Of a stretch of 41,239 bases of DNA, positions 17,129-25,561 are shown in pieces. The stretch lies in contig CAJWBQ010000038.1 of assembly GCA_913020115.1 (NCBI GenBank), positions 1-41,239 of the forward strand, given 5' to 3'. How positions within the stretch are numbered: the first letter of the stretch is position 1; the number at the start of each line of letters is the position of its first letter. The notes beneath the pieces were generated by a model. That model saw only the letters and a list, made by a program, of their open reading frames with translations. It did no database searches and was not told where the DNA came from. This stretch comes from an uncultured Cellvibrionales bacterium. GTDB lineage: Bacteria > Pseudomonadota > Gammaproteobacteria > Pseudomonadales > Cellvibrionaceae. Made by a program: the position numbers and the translations under genes.

Positions 17129-18235
17129 TTATACCGCTTTGCCATTGCGCACAAAGACAGGTTTCACCACTTTGACTTCAACTTGTTTATTGCGCATTTC
17201 AACCAGACAGGTACTACCCACGTCTCTTGGTACGCGCGCCAGCGCAATAGAGTAACCAAGTGTAGGCGAGAAAGTACCGCTGCTGATCTCTCCGGTCAAC
17301 TCTGATCCTTCAACAATTACCCGCTGATGGCCACGAAGTACGCCTTTTTGCTCCATCACCAACCCCACAAGCTTATGACTAAGGCCTTCTGCTCGCTGCT
17401 GTTCTAGTGCCTTGCGGCCAATAAAGTTGCGCTCGCTCGGCTCCCAGGCAATGGTCCAGGCCATATTGGCCGCCAGGGGCGACACACTTTCGTCCATGTC
17501 GTTGCCGTAAAGATTCATGCCGGCTTCCAGGCGCAGAGTGTCGCGAGCAGCAAGCCCACAAGGTGCCACACCAGCGGCCGCCAACTGCTGCCAAAAAGTG
17601 ACCACATCCGCGTTGGGCAACATAACTTCTAGGCCATCTTCACCCGTATAGCCAGTGCGAGCCAGAAACCATTCTCCGACCTCAACACCTTGGAACACCT
17701 TAAGTTGGTTAATAGCGGCAGTAAATTCTGTGCTCAGAACAGAGCGAACCTTATCAATAGCCTCTGGGCCCTGCACCGCCACGATCGCGAGGGTGTCTCT
17801 CTCCGTAAGGCTGACTTGATAAGGCTTAGCCTGCTCGTTCATCCAGGCGAGGTCTTTTTCACGAGTGGCGCAGTTCACCACGGTGCGAAACCAGCCACCC
17901 ATGTTGTAAACGATAAGGTCGTCGATCACTCCACCTTCAGCATTGAGCATGCCACTGTAAAGCGCCTTGCCTTTGAGGCTGCAGATTTTCTCCACATCGT
18001 TAGCCAGCAAATACTGAAGGAAGGCTTTTGCATCCTCACCGGTAATATCGACGATGGTCATGTGCGAGACATCAAACATCCCAGCCTCACCACGAACTTT
18101 GTGGTGTTCTTCCACCTGTGAGCCATAGTTTAAGGGCATTTCCCAACCGCCAAAATCAACCAACTTTCCGGCCATAGCTTGGTGTTGAGCATAGAGTTCC
18201 GTGCGCTGGAGCACGTCCGAGGTGTTGTTTCCCAT
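17129..18235 (-). CDS. gcvT: Glycine cleavage system T protein (aminomethyltransferase)
   Basis: 368 aa. It releases ammonia and transfers the methylene group from the H-protein-bound aminomethyl to tetrahydrofolate. Family stretches include MFDVSHMTIVDITGEDA, the folate-binding RTGYTGEDGLEVMLP, and GLAARDTLRLEAGMNLYGND (with the catalytic-type Asp). Normal length. It is upstream of gcvH in the same direction. The 168-bp leader shows no recognisable glycine riboswitch. Confidence 0.97.
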   Translation of the reverse strand: MGNNTSDVLQRTELYAQHQAMAGKLVDFGGWEMPLNYGSQVEEHHKVRGEAGMFDVSHMTIVDITGEDAKAFLQYLLANDVEKICSLKGKALYSGMLNAEGGVIDDLIVYNMGGWFRTVVNCATREKDLAWMNEQAKPYQVSLTERDTLAIVAVQGPEAIDKVRSVLSTEFTAAINQLKVFQGVEVGEWFLARTGYTGEDGLEVMLPNADVVTFWQQLAAAGVAPCGLAARDTLRLEAGMNLYGNDMDESVSPLAANMAWTIAWEPSERNFIGRKALEQQRAEGLSHKLVGLVMEQKGVLRGHQRVIVEGSELTGEISSGTFSPTLGYSIALARVPRDVGSTCLVEMRNKQVEVKVVKPVFVRNGKAV

Positions 18236-18403
18236 AATATACGCCTGTTTCCTATAGTGGAAATTTGCCGCATTCTAGCGGCTTTTTGGTTTTGATGGTA
18301 CCGGAAAGGCGAAAATTGTTCGGACCTTAGTTACATGCGACTGATGCATTACAGCAATAAATGTAAAGGCACTACAGAGGCCAGCCGGCCTACACTGGGC
18401 AGC

Positions 18404-20008
18404 TTAAGCCCGACTTCTGCGAATCATGATTATCACAGGCGGAATACTAATGAGCACCAAGACAAGCGCGGGTAATGCAGCGCGCTGCCACTCGCCCTCT
18501 GATGTCATTTCATAAATTCTCACTGCAAGAGTGTCCCAACCAAAGGGGCGCAGTAGTAAAGTGGCCGGCATCTCTTTCATAGTGTCGACTAAAACTAACA
18601 ACAGTGCACTTAGTAAGCCAGGCGTTAGCAAGGGTAGGTACACACGCTTAAGCACTTCGAACTTCGAGGCGCCCAGCATTTGCGCGGCCTCTTGGTAGGA
18701 TGGGCGTATGCGCTCCAAGCTAGAGTGAACCGGGCCGTAGGCCACCGAAAAAAATCGAATTACATAGGCCGCTAACAAAGCACCAACACTACCCACTAAA
18801 ACCTGACTGGGTGTAAGCCCTAAGAAAACCTGAAAAGGGTTTATTAGCGCGCGATCAAAGTAGGCAAATGCTGTCATTATACCCACCGCCAATACCGAGC
18901 CCGGCAGCGCATAGCCCATGCCAGCTAAGCGCTCGAGATAGCCCCCGTGATGGTGGCCTTTCAAACGTTGACCGTAAGCCACTAATAAGGCCATGGTCAG
19001 CAGTGCACAAGCGGCCATCACACCCAAGAGGAAGGTGTGCTCCACTAAGCCCCAAAAACGTGGACCAATGTCCGTTGCAGCGGTTTCAAAAGCCCAGAAA
19101 AGTAATTGCCCAACAGGTACAGCGAAGGCCAGCAGCACCACAGAGAAGCAGTAAGCACTCGCTAACAAGCCGCGCCAACCTCTTAGCTTAAAACCCACTC
19201 GCTTGCGCTTGGCTTGCTGATGAAAGCGCCCATTACCACGAGCTCGCTGCTCAGCAATTAGAGCCAAGCCCACAAACAACAACAAAAGCGAGGCCAACTG
19301 AGCCGCCGCCGTTAGACTGAAAAAGCCAAACCACGATTTATAAATTGCAGTGGTAAATGTGTCGTAATTGAAAATAGATACGGCACCAAAATCGGCTAAA
19401 GTTTCCATCAGAGCGAGAGACACACCTGCTGCGATGGCTGGCCTAGCCATGGGAAGCGCGACCAGTAAAAAACTCTTAATGTGATTGCGCCCCAGTAATT
19501 GAGCTGCGTCCATAAGGCCTCGACCCTGAGACAAAAGCGCGCCACGGGCCAGCATATATACATAAGGGTACAAAACCATGCTTAATACAAAAATGACTCC
19601 GCCTGGCCCGCGCACATTTGGGAACCAAACGCCGACGCCAAAGGTGTCTCGCCACAGGGTTTGCACTGGGCCGCTATAAGACAACAAACCTAAGGCTACA
19701 AAAGCCAAGACGTAACTGGGTACAGCCAACGGCAACATAAGTGCCCAGTCCAGCCAGCGACGACCGGGAAAATCACACATGGCGGTAAGCCAGGCGAGAC
19801 TCACCCCCAGCAGCGTCACGCAGACACCCACGCCAAACACCAACAACAAAGTATTGCGCAACAGGCGGCCTAATTGCGTTTCAATTAAATGTTGCCAAAT
19901 GGCCGTTTCGGCGGTGCCCCAGCTCAGCAGAATGACGGTGATGGGCAACATGACCAGTGCGGCCATTAGCAGCACTGGCATACGCCAAAAGATCTTATCG
20001 ATAGTCAA
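18404..20008 (-). CDS. fbpB: Ferric iron ABC transporter permease (FbpB-like, fused two-domain)
   Basis: 534 aa with about 12 membrane helices in two homologous halves, each with an EAA-type loop (LMDAAQLLGRNHIKSFLLVALPMARPAI and YQEAAQMLGASKFEVLKRVYLPLLTPGL regions). This is the fused permease of SfuB/FbpB-type Fe(III) transporters. Translation probably starts at TTG 20008 inside the end of the binding-protein gene (14-bp overlap, GGA upstream); an ATG at 19981 is a poorer alternative. No cognate ATPase gene lies downstream, where gcvT follows. Confidence 0.88.
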   Translation of the reverse strand: MTIDKIFWRMPVLLMAALVMLPITVILLSWGTAETAIWQHLIETQLGRLLRNTLLLVFGVGVCVTLLGVSLAWLTAMCDFPGRRWLDWALMLPLAVPSYVLAFVALGLLSYSGPVQTLWRDTFGVGVWFPNVRGPGGVIFVLSMVLYPYVYMLARGALLSQGRGLMDAAQLLGRNHIKSFLLVALPMARPAIAAGVSLALMETLADFGAVSIFNYDTFTTAIYKSWFGFFSLTAAAQLASLLLLFVGLALIAEQRARGNGRFHQQAKRKRVGFKLRGWRGLLASAYCFSVVLLAFAVPVGQLLFWAFETAATDIGPRFWGLVEHTFLLGVMAACALLTMALLVAYGQRLKGHHHGGYLERLAGMGYALPGSVLAVGIMTAFAYFDRALINPFQVFLGLTPSQVLVGSVGALLAAYVIRFFSVAYGPVHSSLERIRPSYQEAAQMLGASKFEVLKRVYLPLLTPGLLSALLLVLVDTMKEMPATLLLRPFGWDTLAVRIYEMTSEGEWQRAALPALVLVLISIPPVIIMIRRSRA

Positions 20009-21038
20009 CTCGGTCCATTAGGCGTACGGCAGCGGCTTGCAGACGGCCGGCGGCTTCAACATTTACTTTGTCGGCTTTGAAATCACCCCAAGCTAGAATT
20101 TCTTCGGAGGCTTTCACTAAAGGATTGGCCGGAAACTCTTGATTCAACTCCGCCAACTGGCCCTGAGCCTCTGGGCTGGACAACCACTCCAATAACGCCT
20201 GGGCCGCCTCTGGCCGCTTCGCATGAGTGGTAACACCCGCGCCAGAAATGTTTATGTGTACGCCTCGGTCGCTTTGGTTTGGCCAAAACAGGGCTAGGTT
20301 TAAACTTGGGTCCGCTTTTTTCATACGCCCAAAATAATAGGTATTGGCTATGCCGAGGTCGCACTGACCCGCTGCAATAGCTTCCATCATGGTAGTGTCA
20401 CTGGAAAATGGGTCTGTGGCGAGATTTGCCACCCAGCCCGCGACGATACCCTCAGCTTGAGCTTCGCCTAAGCTGCTGATCATGGTCGCTACCAAGCTCT
20501 GGTTATACACCTTCTTAGATGTGCGCAAACACAAGCGAGCCTGCCACTTAGGATCGGCGAGGTCTTCGTAGGTCGAGAGCTCATCGGCCGAGAGTTTGTT
20601 GGTAGCATATACAATGGTCCGTGCGCGAATTGACAAACCAAACCACTGATTGCTTTCACTACGCAAATGAGCGGGAATGTTACTGCTTAAAGTCGGAGAC
20701 TCTAGGTTACGGAACAAGCCCTGTTCAGCCGCTTGCCATAGATTGCCAGCGTCTACCGTCATCAATATGTCAGCGGGAGTACTAGCACCTTCGGCTTCTA
20801 AGCGAGCAATGAGAGGCCCTGCACTGTCTGTGATATAGCGTATAGCGACGCCCGTTTTGGCGGTGTACAAATCGAACAAGGGTTTGATCAGGTGCTCCTT
20901 GCGTGAGGAGTACACGGTGATTGAGGGTTCGGCGTCGGCTCCACTTGGCGGTGAGTTTTCACCACAGGCCACCAACAAAAACAACGATACTAAGGCCACT
21001 AAAGCCCGTACAGACCCAGCGATTGGGTTTCCTTTCAT
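19995..21038 (-). CDS. fbpA: Iron(III) ABC transporter substrate-binding lipoprotein (FbpA-like)
   Basis: 347 aa from the ATG at 21038 (AGAGG about 8 bp upstream); a TTG at 21062 is possible but poorly supported. It has a lipobox LLVAC, so it is a lipid-anchored rather than free periplasmic binding protein. The mature part begins ITVYSSRKEHLIKPLFDLY and contains DSAGPLIARLEAEG, GIANTYYFGRM (tyrosine pair typical of ferric-binding proteins) and NISGAGVTTHAKRPE. This matches FbpA/IdiA/FutA-type Fe(III) receptors. It is cotranscribed with fbpB through a 14-bp overlap. Confidence 0.9.
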   Translation of the reverse strand: MKGNPIAGSVRALVALVSLFLLVACGENSPPSGADAEPSITVYSSRKEHLIKPLFDLYTAKTGVAIRYITDSAGPLIARLEAEGASTPADILMTVDAGNLWQAAEQGLFRNLESPTLSSNIPAHLRSESNQWFGLSIRARTIVYATNKLSADELSTYEDLADPKWQARLCLRTSKKVYNQSLVATMISSLGEAQAEGIVAGWVANLATDPFSSDTTMMEAIAAGQCDLGIANTYYFGRMKKADPSLNLALFWPNQSDRGVHINISGAGVTTHAKRPEAAQALLEWLSSPEAQGQLAELNQEFPANPLVKASEEILAWGDFKADKVNVEAAGRLQAAAVRLMDRVDYR

Positions 21039-21134
21039 GAGTATAGCCTCTGAATTTACCAAGATATTAACGCAAGTCTGGCCAGCACCTGCCGCAAAAC
21101 TCTATCATGTGCCGCACGTGCGCCATCGCAAAAC

Positions 21135-21153
21135 GCAGATGATAAGCATTCCT
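21135..21153. promoter_or_regulatory. Possible Fur box between fbpA and the asmA-like gene
   Basis: On the minus strand AATGCTTATCAT matches 11 of 12 core positions of the Fur consensus half-site pair. Over the 19-bp consensus I count 12 matches. It lies in the divergent region, 27 bp before the asmA start and about 97 bp before the fbpA start. This is a hand alignment to the textbook consensus and is not decisive. Confidence 0.35.
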
Positions 21154-21179
21154 ATTTGTAATCGCAAGGAAACATCTCA

Positions 21180-23312
21180 ATGAAATCGCTGCTTAAAGGC
21201 CTATTCGGCTTCTTGGCCCTGGCTCTAATGCTCATTATCGCAGTAATTGCAGGCATCACTCTGCTGCTTGACCCCAATGATTACAAGCAGGAGCTGAGTA
21301 CATTGGCCGCCAAGCAGGGCGTCACACTGAAAATTGAAGGCAATGTAGCTTGGCAGTTTTTTCCTGATCTTGGCCTAAGCGTAAGTAAGCTCAGCTTGCA
21401 CGCCCCCCTGCAAACAAACAAAGCACTGGCCCAGATTGAGACACTTTCGGCCTCAGTGCAGTTTATACCTCTATTAAAAAAGCAGGTACGAATCAACGGC
21501 ATTCATTTAACAAAGCCACACATTAACCTCAGCGTGAATGAGCAGGGGCAGGGCAACTGGTTGCTGCTGCCTAAGACAGAGGTAAGAACAAATCAGCAGA
21601 CTGCCAGTGAAACACAGGAAGAACAAAACGGTTCTACACTAGAATTAGATGTAAGAACTTTCAGCATTAGTGAGGCGACGCTCAATTATTCAGATGCGAA
21701 AAACAAACAACAATTTTCCCTGAGCGATATCAAGCTGAGCGGCCAAAACATCAATCTATCTGAACAGGCCTTCCCACTTGACCTGCAGATGAGCTTGACG
21801 GCCAACGGTACTCCAAACCCGGTCGCGCTTCAGTGGCAGAGTGAACTCAGCCTAAACAACACTCTTGCAAAAATAAACCTGCTCTCAGGTCTGCTTAAAT
21901 TAAAATCTAGTGAAGCCTCGCTAAAGTTGAAGCTAAGTGCAATCGCCGAATACAACAGTGAATGGTTGTATTCGGCAAACTACGAACTGAGCCCGATCAA
22001 CATTAAGCTCTGGCTTGATACTCTTGGCCTTGAGGTACCGCAGCCCCATAACAACAACGCACTCACAAAATTTTCGCTAACAGGCAAGGCAAACGTCACA
22101 CCAGACGCAACCTATCTGAACGATCTTGCATTGGTTTTGGACAACACAACATTCAAAGGTGACATAGCACTTAGTCACAAGCAACATACTGCACACACAA
22201 TACAGCTCTCCGGCGACAACTTTATTGTTGACGATTATTTAGCGGCAAAAACCAACAAAAAATCTAGCTCGGTAGAAACCGTAAAAGAAAAGCCCTCAGA
22301 CACAACAGGCAGCCGCACACAGCAAGCCGAGACACTTCCTCTCGAAACATTACGCACGCTCAATTTTAATGCTGACATCTCTCTTCAAATGCTACAAGCC
22401 ATGGAGCTAGAATTCAGCTCACTCAAACTAGTGGCATCGGGCAATAGCGGCGTACTTAAAATTGAAGACTTCCACTCCGATTTTTATCAAGGCGACATTG
22501 ACGCACAGGCAAGCATTAACGCAAGCGGGGAACAGCTTCAGGTTGAAAGCGAAGCGACAATGAAGGCCATACAAATAAAAGAGTTGATGTCAGCACTTGC
22601 GCCAGCAGATTCCTCCAGTTCTGAGCACTCAATTTCTGGCTTGATAAATGCTCAGCTAAAATCTTCAAGTGAAGGCAACACAACAAACAAACTCAACGAT
22701 AATCTAAGCGCTAATATTTCATTCAATACAGAAAACTTACAGTTAAGACCGCTGAATTTGGAAGAGGAGTTTTGCCAAGCTCTTGAAAGCTTGAGCCCTG
22801 AAAAAACCTCTATACCTGCTGAAGAGGGAAATGACACGGCACAAGAGCCTACTCCGGCTAAGCAGTGGCCCGCTCTGACAGAGTTACGCAACGTTAAGGG
22901 ACTCATGGATTTTTCACAACAGCGATTAACTATCAATAACATCAGTGCTGGCGTAGAAAATTTACTTATCGGCACTAGGGGTTTTGCCGACCTAAAACAA
23001 AATCATTACTCGCTACAATTACCTATGACACTTAAAAACGAGTTCAGTAGCGATAATGGTTGCCGAATAAAAAGTAATTTCGTTCGCAATCGAGAACTGT
23101 CCCTTATTAAGTGTGAGGGAAGTATAGAGCCTTTTAACACAACAAAAGCTTGCGGCCTAGACAAACGAGAATTTCGGAACACACTAAAAGACTTAGCCAA
23201 ATATCAGGCTAAAAAGAAACTAGGTACAAAAAAGGATCGCCTCTTAGAAAAAGCCAACGAGAAATTTGGTAAAGGTGCCGCCAATCTACTTAAAGACTTA
23301 TTCAAGCGTTAA
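21180..23312 (+). CDS. AsmA-family envelope protein
   Basis: 710 aa. An N-terminal membrane anchor (about 5-30, FGFLALALMLIIAVIAGITLLL) is followed by the AsmA entry motif DPNDYKQELSTLAAKQGVTL and a long periplasmic beta-rich region with repeated GQGNWLLLP-, LNFNADIS- and LRNVKGLMDFS-type segments. Low-complexity Ser/Thr/Glu linkers occur near 140-150 and 365-385. AsmA-like proteins are linked to phospholipid transport to, and biogenesis of, the outer membrane. It lies 6 bp upstream of mutY, a neighbour arrangement common in gammaproteobacteria. Confidence 0.88.
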   Translation: MKSLLKGLFGFLALALMLIIAVIAGITLLLDPNDYKQELSTLAAKQGVTLKIEGNVAWQFFPDLGLSVSKLSLHAPLQTNKALAQIETLSASVQFIPLLKKQVRINGIHLTKPHINLSVNEQGQGNWLLLPKTEVRTNQQTASETQEEQNGSTLELDVRTFSISEATLNYSDAKNKQQFSLSDIKLSGQNINLSEQAFPLDLQMSLTANGTPNPVALQWQSELSLNNTLAKINLLSGLLKLKSSEASLKLKLSAIAEYNSEWLYSANYELSPINIKLWLDTLGLEVPQPHNNNALTKFSLTGKANVTPDATYLNDLALVLDNTTFKGDIALSHKQHTAHTIQLSGDNFIVDDYLAAKTNKKSSSVETVKEKPSDTTGSRTQQAETLPLETLRTLNFNADISLQMLQAMELEFSSLKLVASGNSGVLKIEDFHSDFYQGDIDAQASINASGEQLQVESEATMKAIQIKELMSALAPADSSSSEHSISGLINAQLKSSSEGNTTNKLNDNLSANISFNTENLQLRPLNLEEEFCQALESLSPEKTSIPAEEGNDTAQEPTPAKQWPALTELRNVKGLMDFSQQRLTINNISAGVENLLIGTRGFADLKQNHYSLQLPMTLKNEFSSDNGCRIKSNFVRNRELSLIKCEGSIEPFNTTKACGLDKREFRNTLKDLAKYQAKKKLGTKKDRLLEKANEKFGKGAANLLKDLFKR

Positions 23313-23318
23313 AAAACT

Positions 23319-24377
23319 ATGACAGCATCGTATTTTTCAAGAGACGTTCTCGCCTGGTTTGATCAGCATGGTCGCAAAGACCTTCCCTGGCAAAAAAACA
23401 TCAACGCCTATCGGGTATGGGTTTCGGAAATCATGCTGCAGCAAACCCAAGTGGCAACGGTAATTCCGTATTTCGAAACCTTCATGCAACGCTTCCCCAC
23501 AGTGGAAGCCTTAGCCGAAGCACCTCAGGACGACGTGCTGCACCTATGGACAGGCTTGGGTTACTACGCTCGCGCTCGCAACCTTCACAAATGTGCAAAG
23601 CGTATCACCGAAGAGTTTTCAGGGAAATTTTCAAGCGAGGTAGAAAAACTCATCGAGCTACCAGGAATTGGTCGCTCTACAGCTGGCGCTATTTGCAGTA
23701 TTGCCTTCAAAAAACACGCGGCTATTCTCGATGGCAATGTGAAGCGAGTACTCGCTCGCTACCATTGCGTGGATGGCTGGCCAGGCAAGACTGACGTACA
23801 AAAGATCTTGTGGCATCACGCTGAGCAACACACACCGCAAAAGCGCTGCAATCATTTTTCTCAAGCCATGATGGACCTTGGTGCCACTTTGTGCACCCGT
23901 ACAAAGCCCGCTTGCGAACGCTGCCCCCTCAAGGCGGGCTGTGAGGCTTTTGCGCAAGGAACGCCAACCGACTTCCCTGGCAAAAAACCAAAGAAAATTA
24001 AACCGGTAAAAGCCGCTCAACTATTAATGATCCGCAACCTTAATGGTGAGATTTTATTGGAACAGCGACCCTCACAGGGAATTTGGGGCAGCCTCTGGAG
24101 CTTCCCAGAATTAGACGCAGACGAGTGCGCAAAAACACATTGCGAACAACGCTACAGCGACACGAGTCGCATTGAAATCTGGGACTGTTACCGGCACACC
24201 TTTAGCCATTATCATTTGGATATTTCTCCCGTTCTAATTTATCTCAGCAAAGAAGTACAAGGCATCGCCGACAACAAAACTCGATGGGTAAATGTGGCCC
24301 AACCAGGTGCCCTTGGCTTGGCTGCCCCGGTGAAAAAGCTCTTGCAAAACCTGGCCGACCTAGAGCCGTTTGGCTAA
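23319..24377 (+). CDS. mutY: A/G-specific adenine DNA glycosylase
   Basis: 352 aa. It removes adenine mispaired with 8-oxoguanine. Visible are SEIMLQQTQVATV with the catalytic glutamate, the helix-hairpin-helix LIELPGIGRSTAGA followed by ILDGNVKRVLAR with the catalytic aspartate, and the 4Fe-4S ligands C-x6-C-x2-C-x5-C in LCTRTKPACERCPLKAGC. The C-terminal Nudix-like domain that recognises 8-oxoG is present (ILLEQRPSQGIWGSLWSFPE). It is followed by yggX, the usual partner. Confidence 0.98.
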   Translation: MTASYFSRDVLAWFDQHGRKDLPWQKNINAYRVWVSEIMLQQTQVATVIPYFETFMQRFPTVEALAEAPQDDVLHLWTGLGYYARARNLHKCAKRITEEFSGKFSSEVEKLIELPGIGRSTAGAICSIAFKKHAAILDGNVKRVLARYHCVDGWPGKTDVQKILWHHAEQHTPQKRCNHFSQAMMDLGATLCTRTKPACERCPLKAGCEAFAQGTPTDFPGKKPKKIKPVKAAQLLMIRNLNGEILLEQRPSQGIWGSLWSFPELDADECAKTHCEQRYSDTSRIEIWDCYRHTFSHYHLDISPVLIYLSKEVQGIADNKTRWVNVAQPGALGLAAPVKKLLQNLADLEPFG

Positions 24378-24470
24378 GCTAGGTTGGCGTAAAACCCAAC
24401 ATTCTGGTATAAAACTCAGCAGAATTATCAGCTCAGCTGAAAAATATTCCAACCATCAAAGAGGTATCTC

Positions 24471-24743
24471 ATGGCTCGCAAGGTAATGTGCCGTAAATAT
24501 GAAGAAGAGCTTGAGGGCTTAGATGCGCCGCCATATCCCGGCCCTAAGGGTTTGGACCTTTATGAAAATGTATCTAAAAAGGCCTGGGGAGAGTGGATGA
24601 GCCACCAAACCATGCTAATTAACGAAAAGCGCCTGAACATGATGGACCTCACCGACCGTACATATCTGGGTGAGCAAATGACAAAGTTTTTGTCCGGTGG
24701 TGAATACGACCAAGCAGACGGCTATGTGGCTCCAAGCGAGTAA
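24471..24743 (+). CDS. yggX: YggX: oxidative damage protection / iron trafficking protein
   Basis: 90 aa, the normal length. It begins MARKVMCRKYEEELEGLDAP with the conserved Cys7 and contains WGEWMSHQTMLINEKRLN and AR/RTYLGEQMTKFL. YggX protects Fe-S clusters from oxidation and may handle labile iron. It follows mutY by 93 bp, with AAAGAGG before the ATG. Confidence 0.97.
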   Translation: MARKVMCRKYEEELEGLDAPPYPGPKGLDLYENVSKKAWGEWMSHQTMLINEKRLNMMDLTDRTYLGEQMTKFLSGGEYDQADGYVAPSE

Positions 24744-24851
24744 GATAGCTAATGGTGTTGGAATACTGGCGAAATAGTAGACGCCGACCTTTCAGATGCC
24801 GCCTTTCTAGCCAACAGAGGAGAAAATCATCAATTTGAGGCTGTGAGGGGC

Positions 24852-24880
24852 TTGACCCCTTCGCGCGAAACGGGTTTAAT
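24852..24880 (+). promoter_or_regulatory. Sigma-70 promoter of tRNA-Phe
   Basis: TTGACC (24852-24857) and TTTAAT (24875-24880) are separated by exactly 17 bp and followed by a G+C-rich discriminator (ACGCGCC), typical of stringently controlled tRNA promoters. Expected start is about 24887, leaving a 36-nt leader before the tRNA. Confidence 0.75.
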
Positions 24881-24922
24881 ACGCGCCTCTCGCAGTAGCC
24901 CAGTGTTACTGAAAAGAGATTT

Positions 24923-24998
24923 GCCCGGATAGCTCAGTCGGTAGAGCAGAGGATTGAAAATCCTCGTGTCGGCAGTTCGATTCTGTCTCCGGGCACCA
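24923..24998 (+). tRNA. tRNA-Phe (anticodon GAA)
   Basis: 76 nt including an encoded CCA. The acceptor arms GCCCGGA and TCCGGGC pair. The D arm is AGCTCAGTCGGTAGAGC, the anticodon stem GAGGATT-GAA-AATCCTC carries GAA at 24956-24958, and the T arm GTTCGATTC is present. Flanked by its own promoter and an intrinsic terminator, so it is a single-gene unit. Confidence 0.98.
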
Positions 24999-25009
24999 TT
25001 ATTCTAAGA

Positions 25010-25044
25010 AACCTGCACTTGGCAACGAGTGCGGGTTTTCTTTT
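25010..25044 (+). terminator. Rho-independent terminator after tRNA-Phe
   Basis: AACCTGCACT (25010-25019) pairs with AGTGCGGGTT (25028-25037) over 10 bp with one G-T wobble and an 8-nt loop, followed by TTTTCTTTT. Confidence 0.88.
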
Positions 25045-25561
25045 ATCTGCTGTAAAGCCCGCAGTTTATCTGGGCTGTAGCAATATCATCTTACTTGCAC
25101 TACGACACCATCAAATTACCTCACACAAACCACAATTAGCTCCAGCCAGCAATAAATCACTAAAATCCCTTGGCCTATCACCTAGACCACGAACGCTGCA
25201 CCATGATGGTAGATGATGACCTTTACCGATTCTCTACAATGGTTCGGAGTTACTTATCTTCGGCTCAGTAGTAACTATTGAGGGACTATGATCGACGAAT
25301 GGCTTAGTTATCTGTGTGACGACATACTTCGCATACTCAATTATTACTTGTGACTAGACGCTCAACAGCAGAGCCGAATAGCTCAAAAGTAACACCCCAA
25401 ACTGTTATCAGGTTCACATCTGGAGAATACCGCATTTGGGGTATAAATATTTAACCTAAATCACCATAAAATGAACGTTAGGTGTGCGCACCCAGCCAGT
25501 TCCCGTCCTTAGAGGAACGCGGTGCATTTACAAATTTATAAAAATTATAAGGAGAAATACA
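25045..25561. other. 517-bp non-coding stretch after tRNA-Phe with inverted repeats
   Basis: No convincing gene. It holds nested inverted repeats at 25249-25393 and an 8-bp inverted pair (ACCCCAAA 25394-25401, TTTGGGGT 25435-25442), the latter overlapping TATAAA at 25442-25447, a possible -10 for the gene at 25562. A 21-codon ORF at 25288-25353 sits inside the repeat structure and is probably chance. I see no duplicate of the tRNA 3' end that would mark an integrated element. Confidence 0.55.
25249..25393. repeat. Nested inverted repeats capable of a large imperfect hairpin
   Basis: Three arm pairs nest in order: GTTACT (25249-25254) with AGTAAC (25388-25393), TTCGGCTC (25259-25266) with GAGCCGAA (25371-25378), and ATTGAG (25277-25282) with CTCAAT (25336-25341). 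The spacers on the two sides are unequal, so this is either a decayed element, a structured RNA or coincidence. Confidence 0.35.

Noticed and set aside
18236..18403. Glycine riboswitch before gcvT
   Set aside because: I could not find the conserved paired core segments on the minus strand; only a short GCCGC/GCGGC hairpin with a T-run on the opposite strand.
25288..25353. 21-codon ORF with a GAGGG before its ATG
   Set aside because: Too short to judge, ribosome-site spacing is only about 3 bp, and it lies inside the inverted-repeat region.
25447..25484. Integron attC-like site (ATTTAAC ... GTTAGGT)
   Set aside because: The boundary hexamers fit loosely but the interval is about 38 bp, shorter than any attC, the inner boxes do not pair, and no cassette series or integrase is visible.
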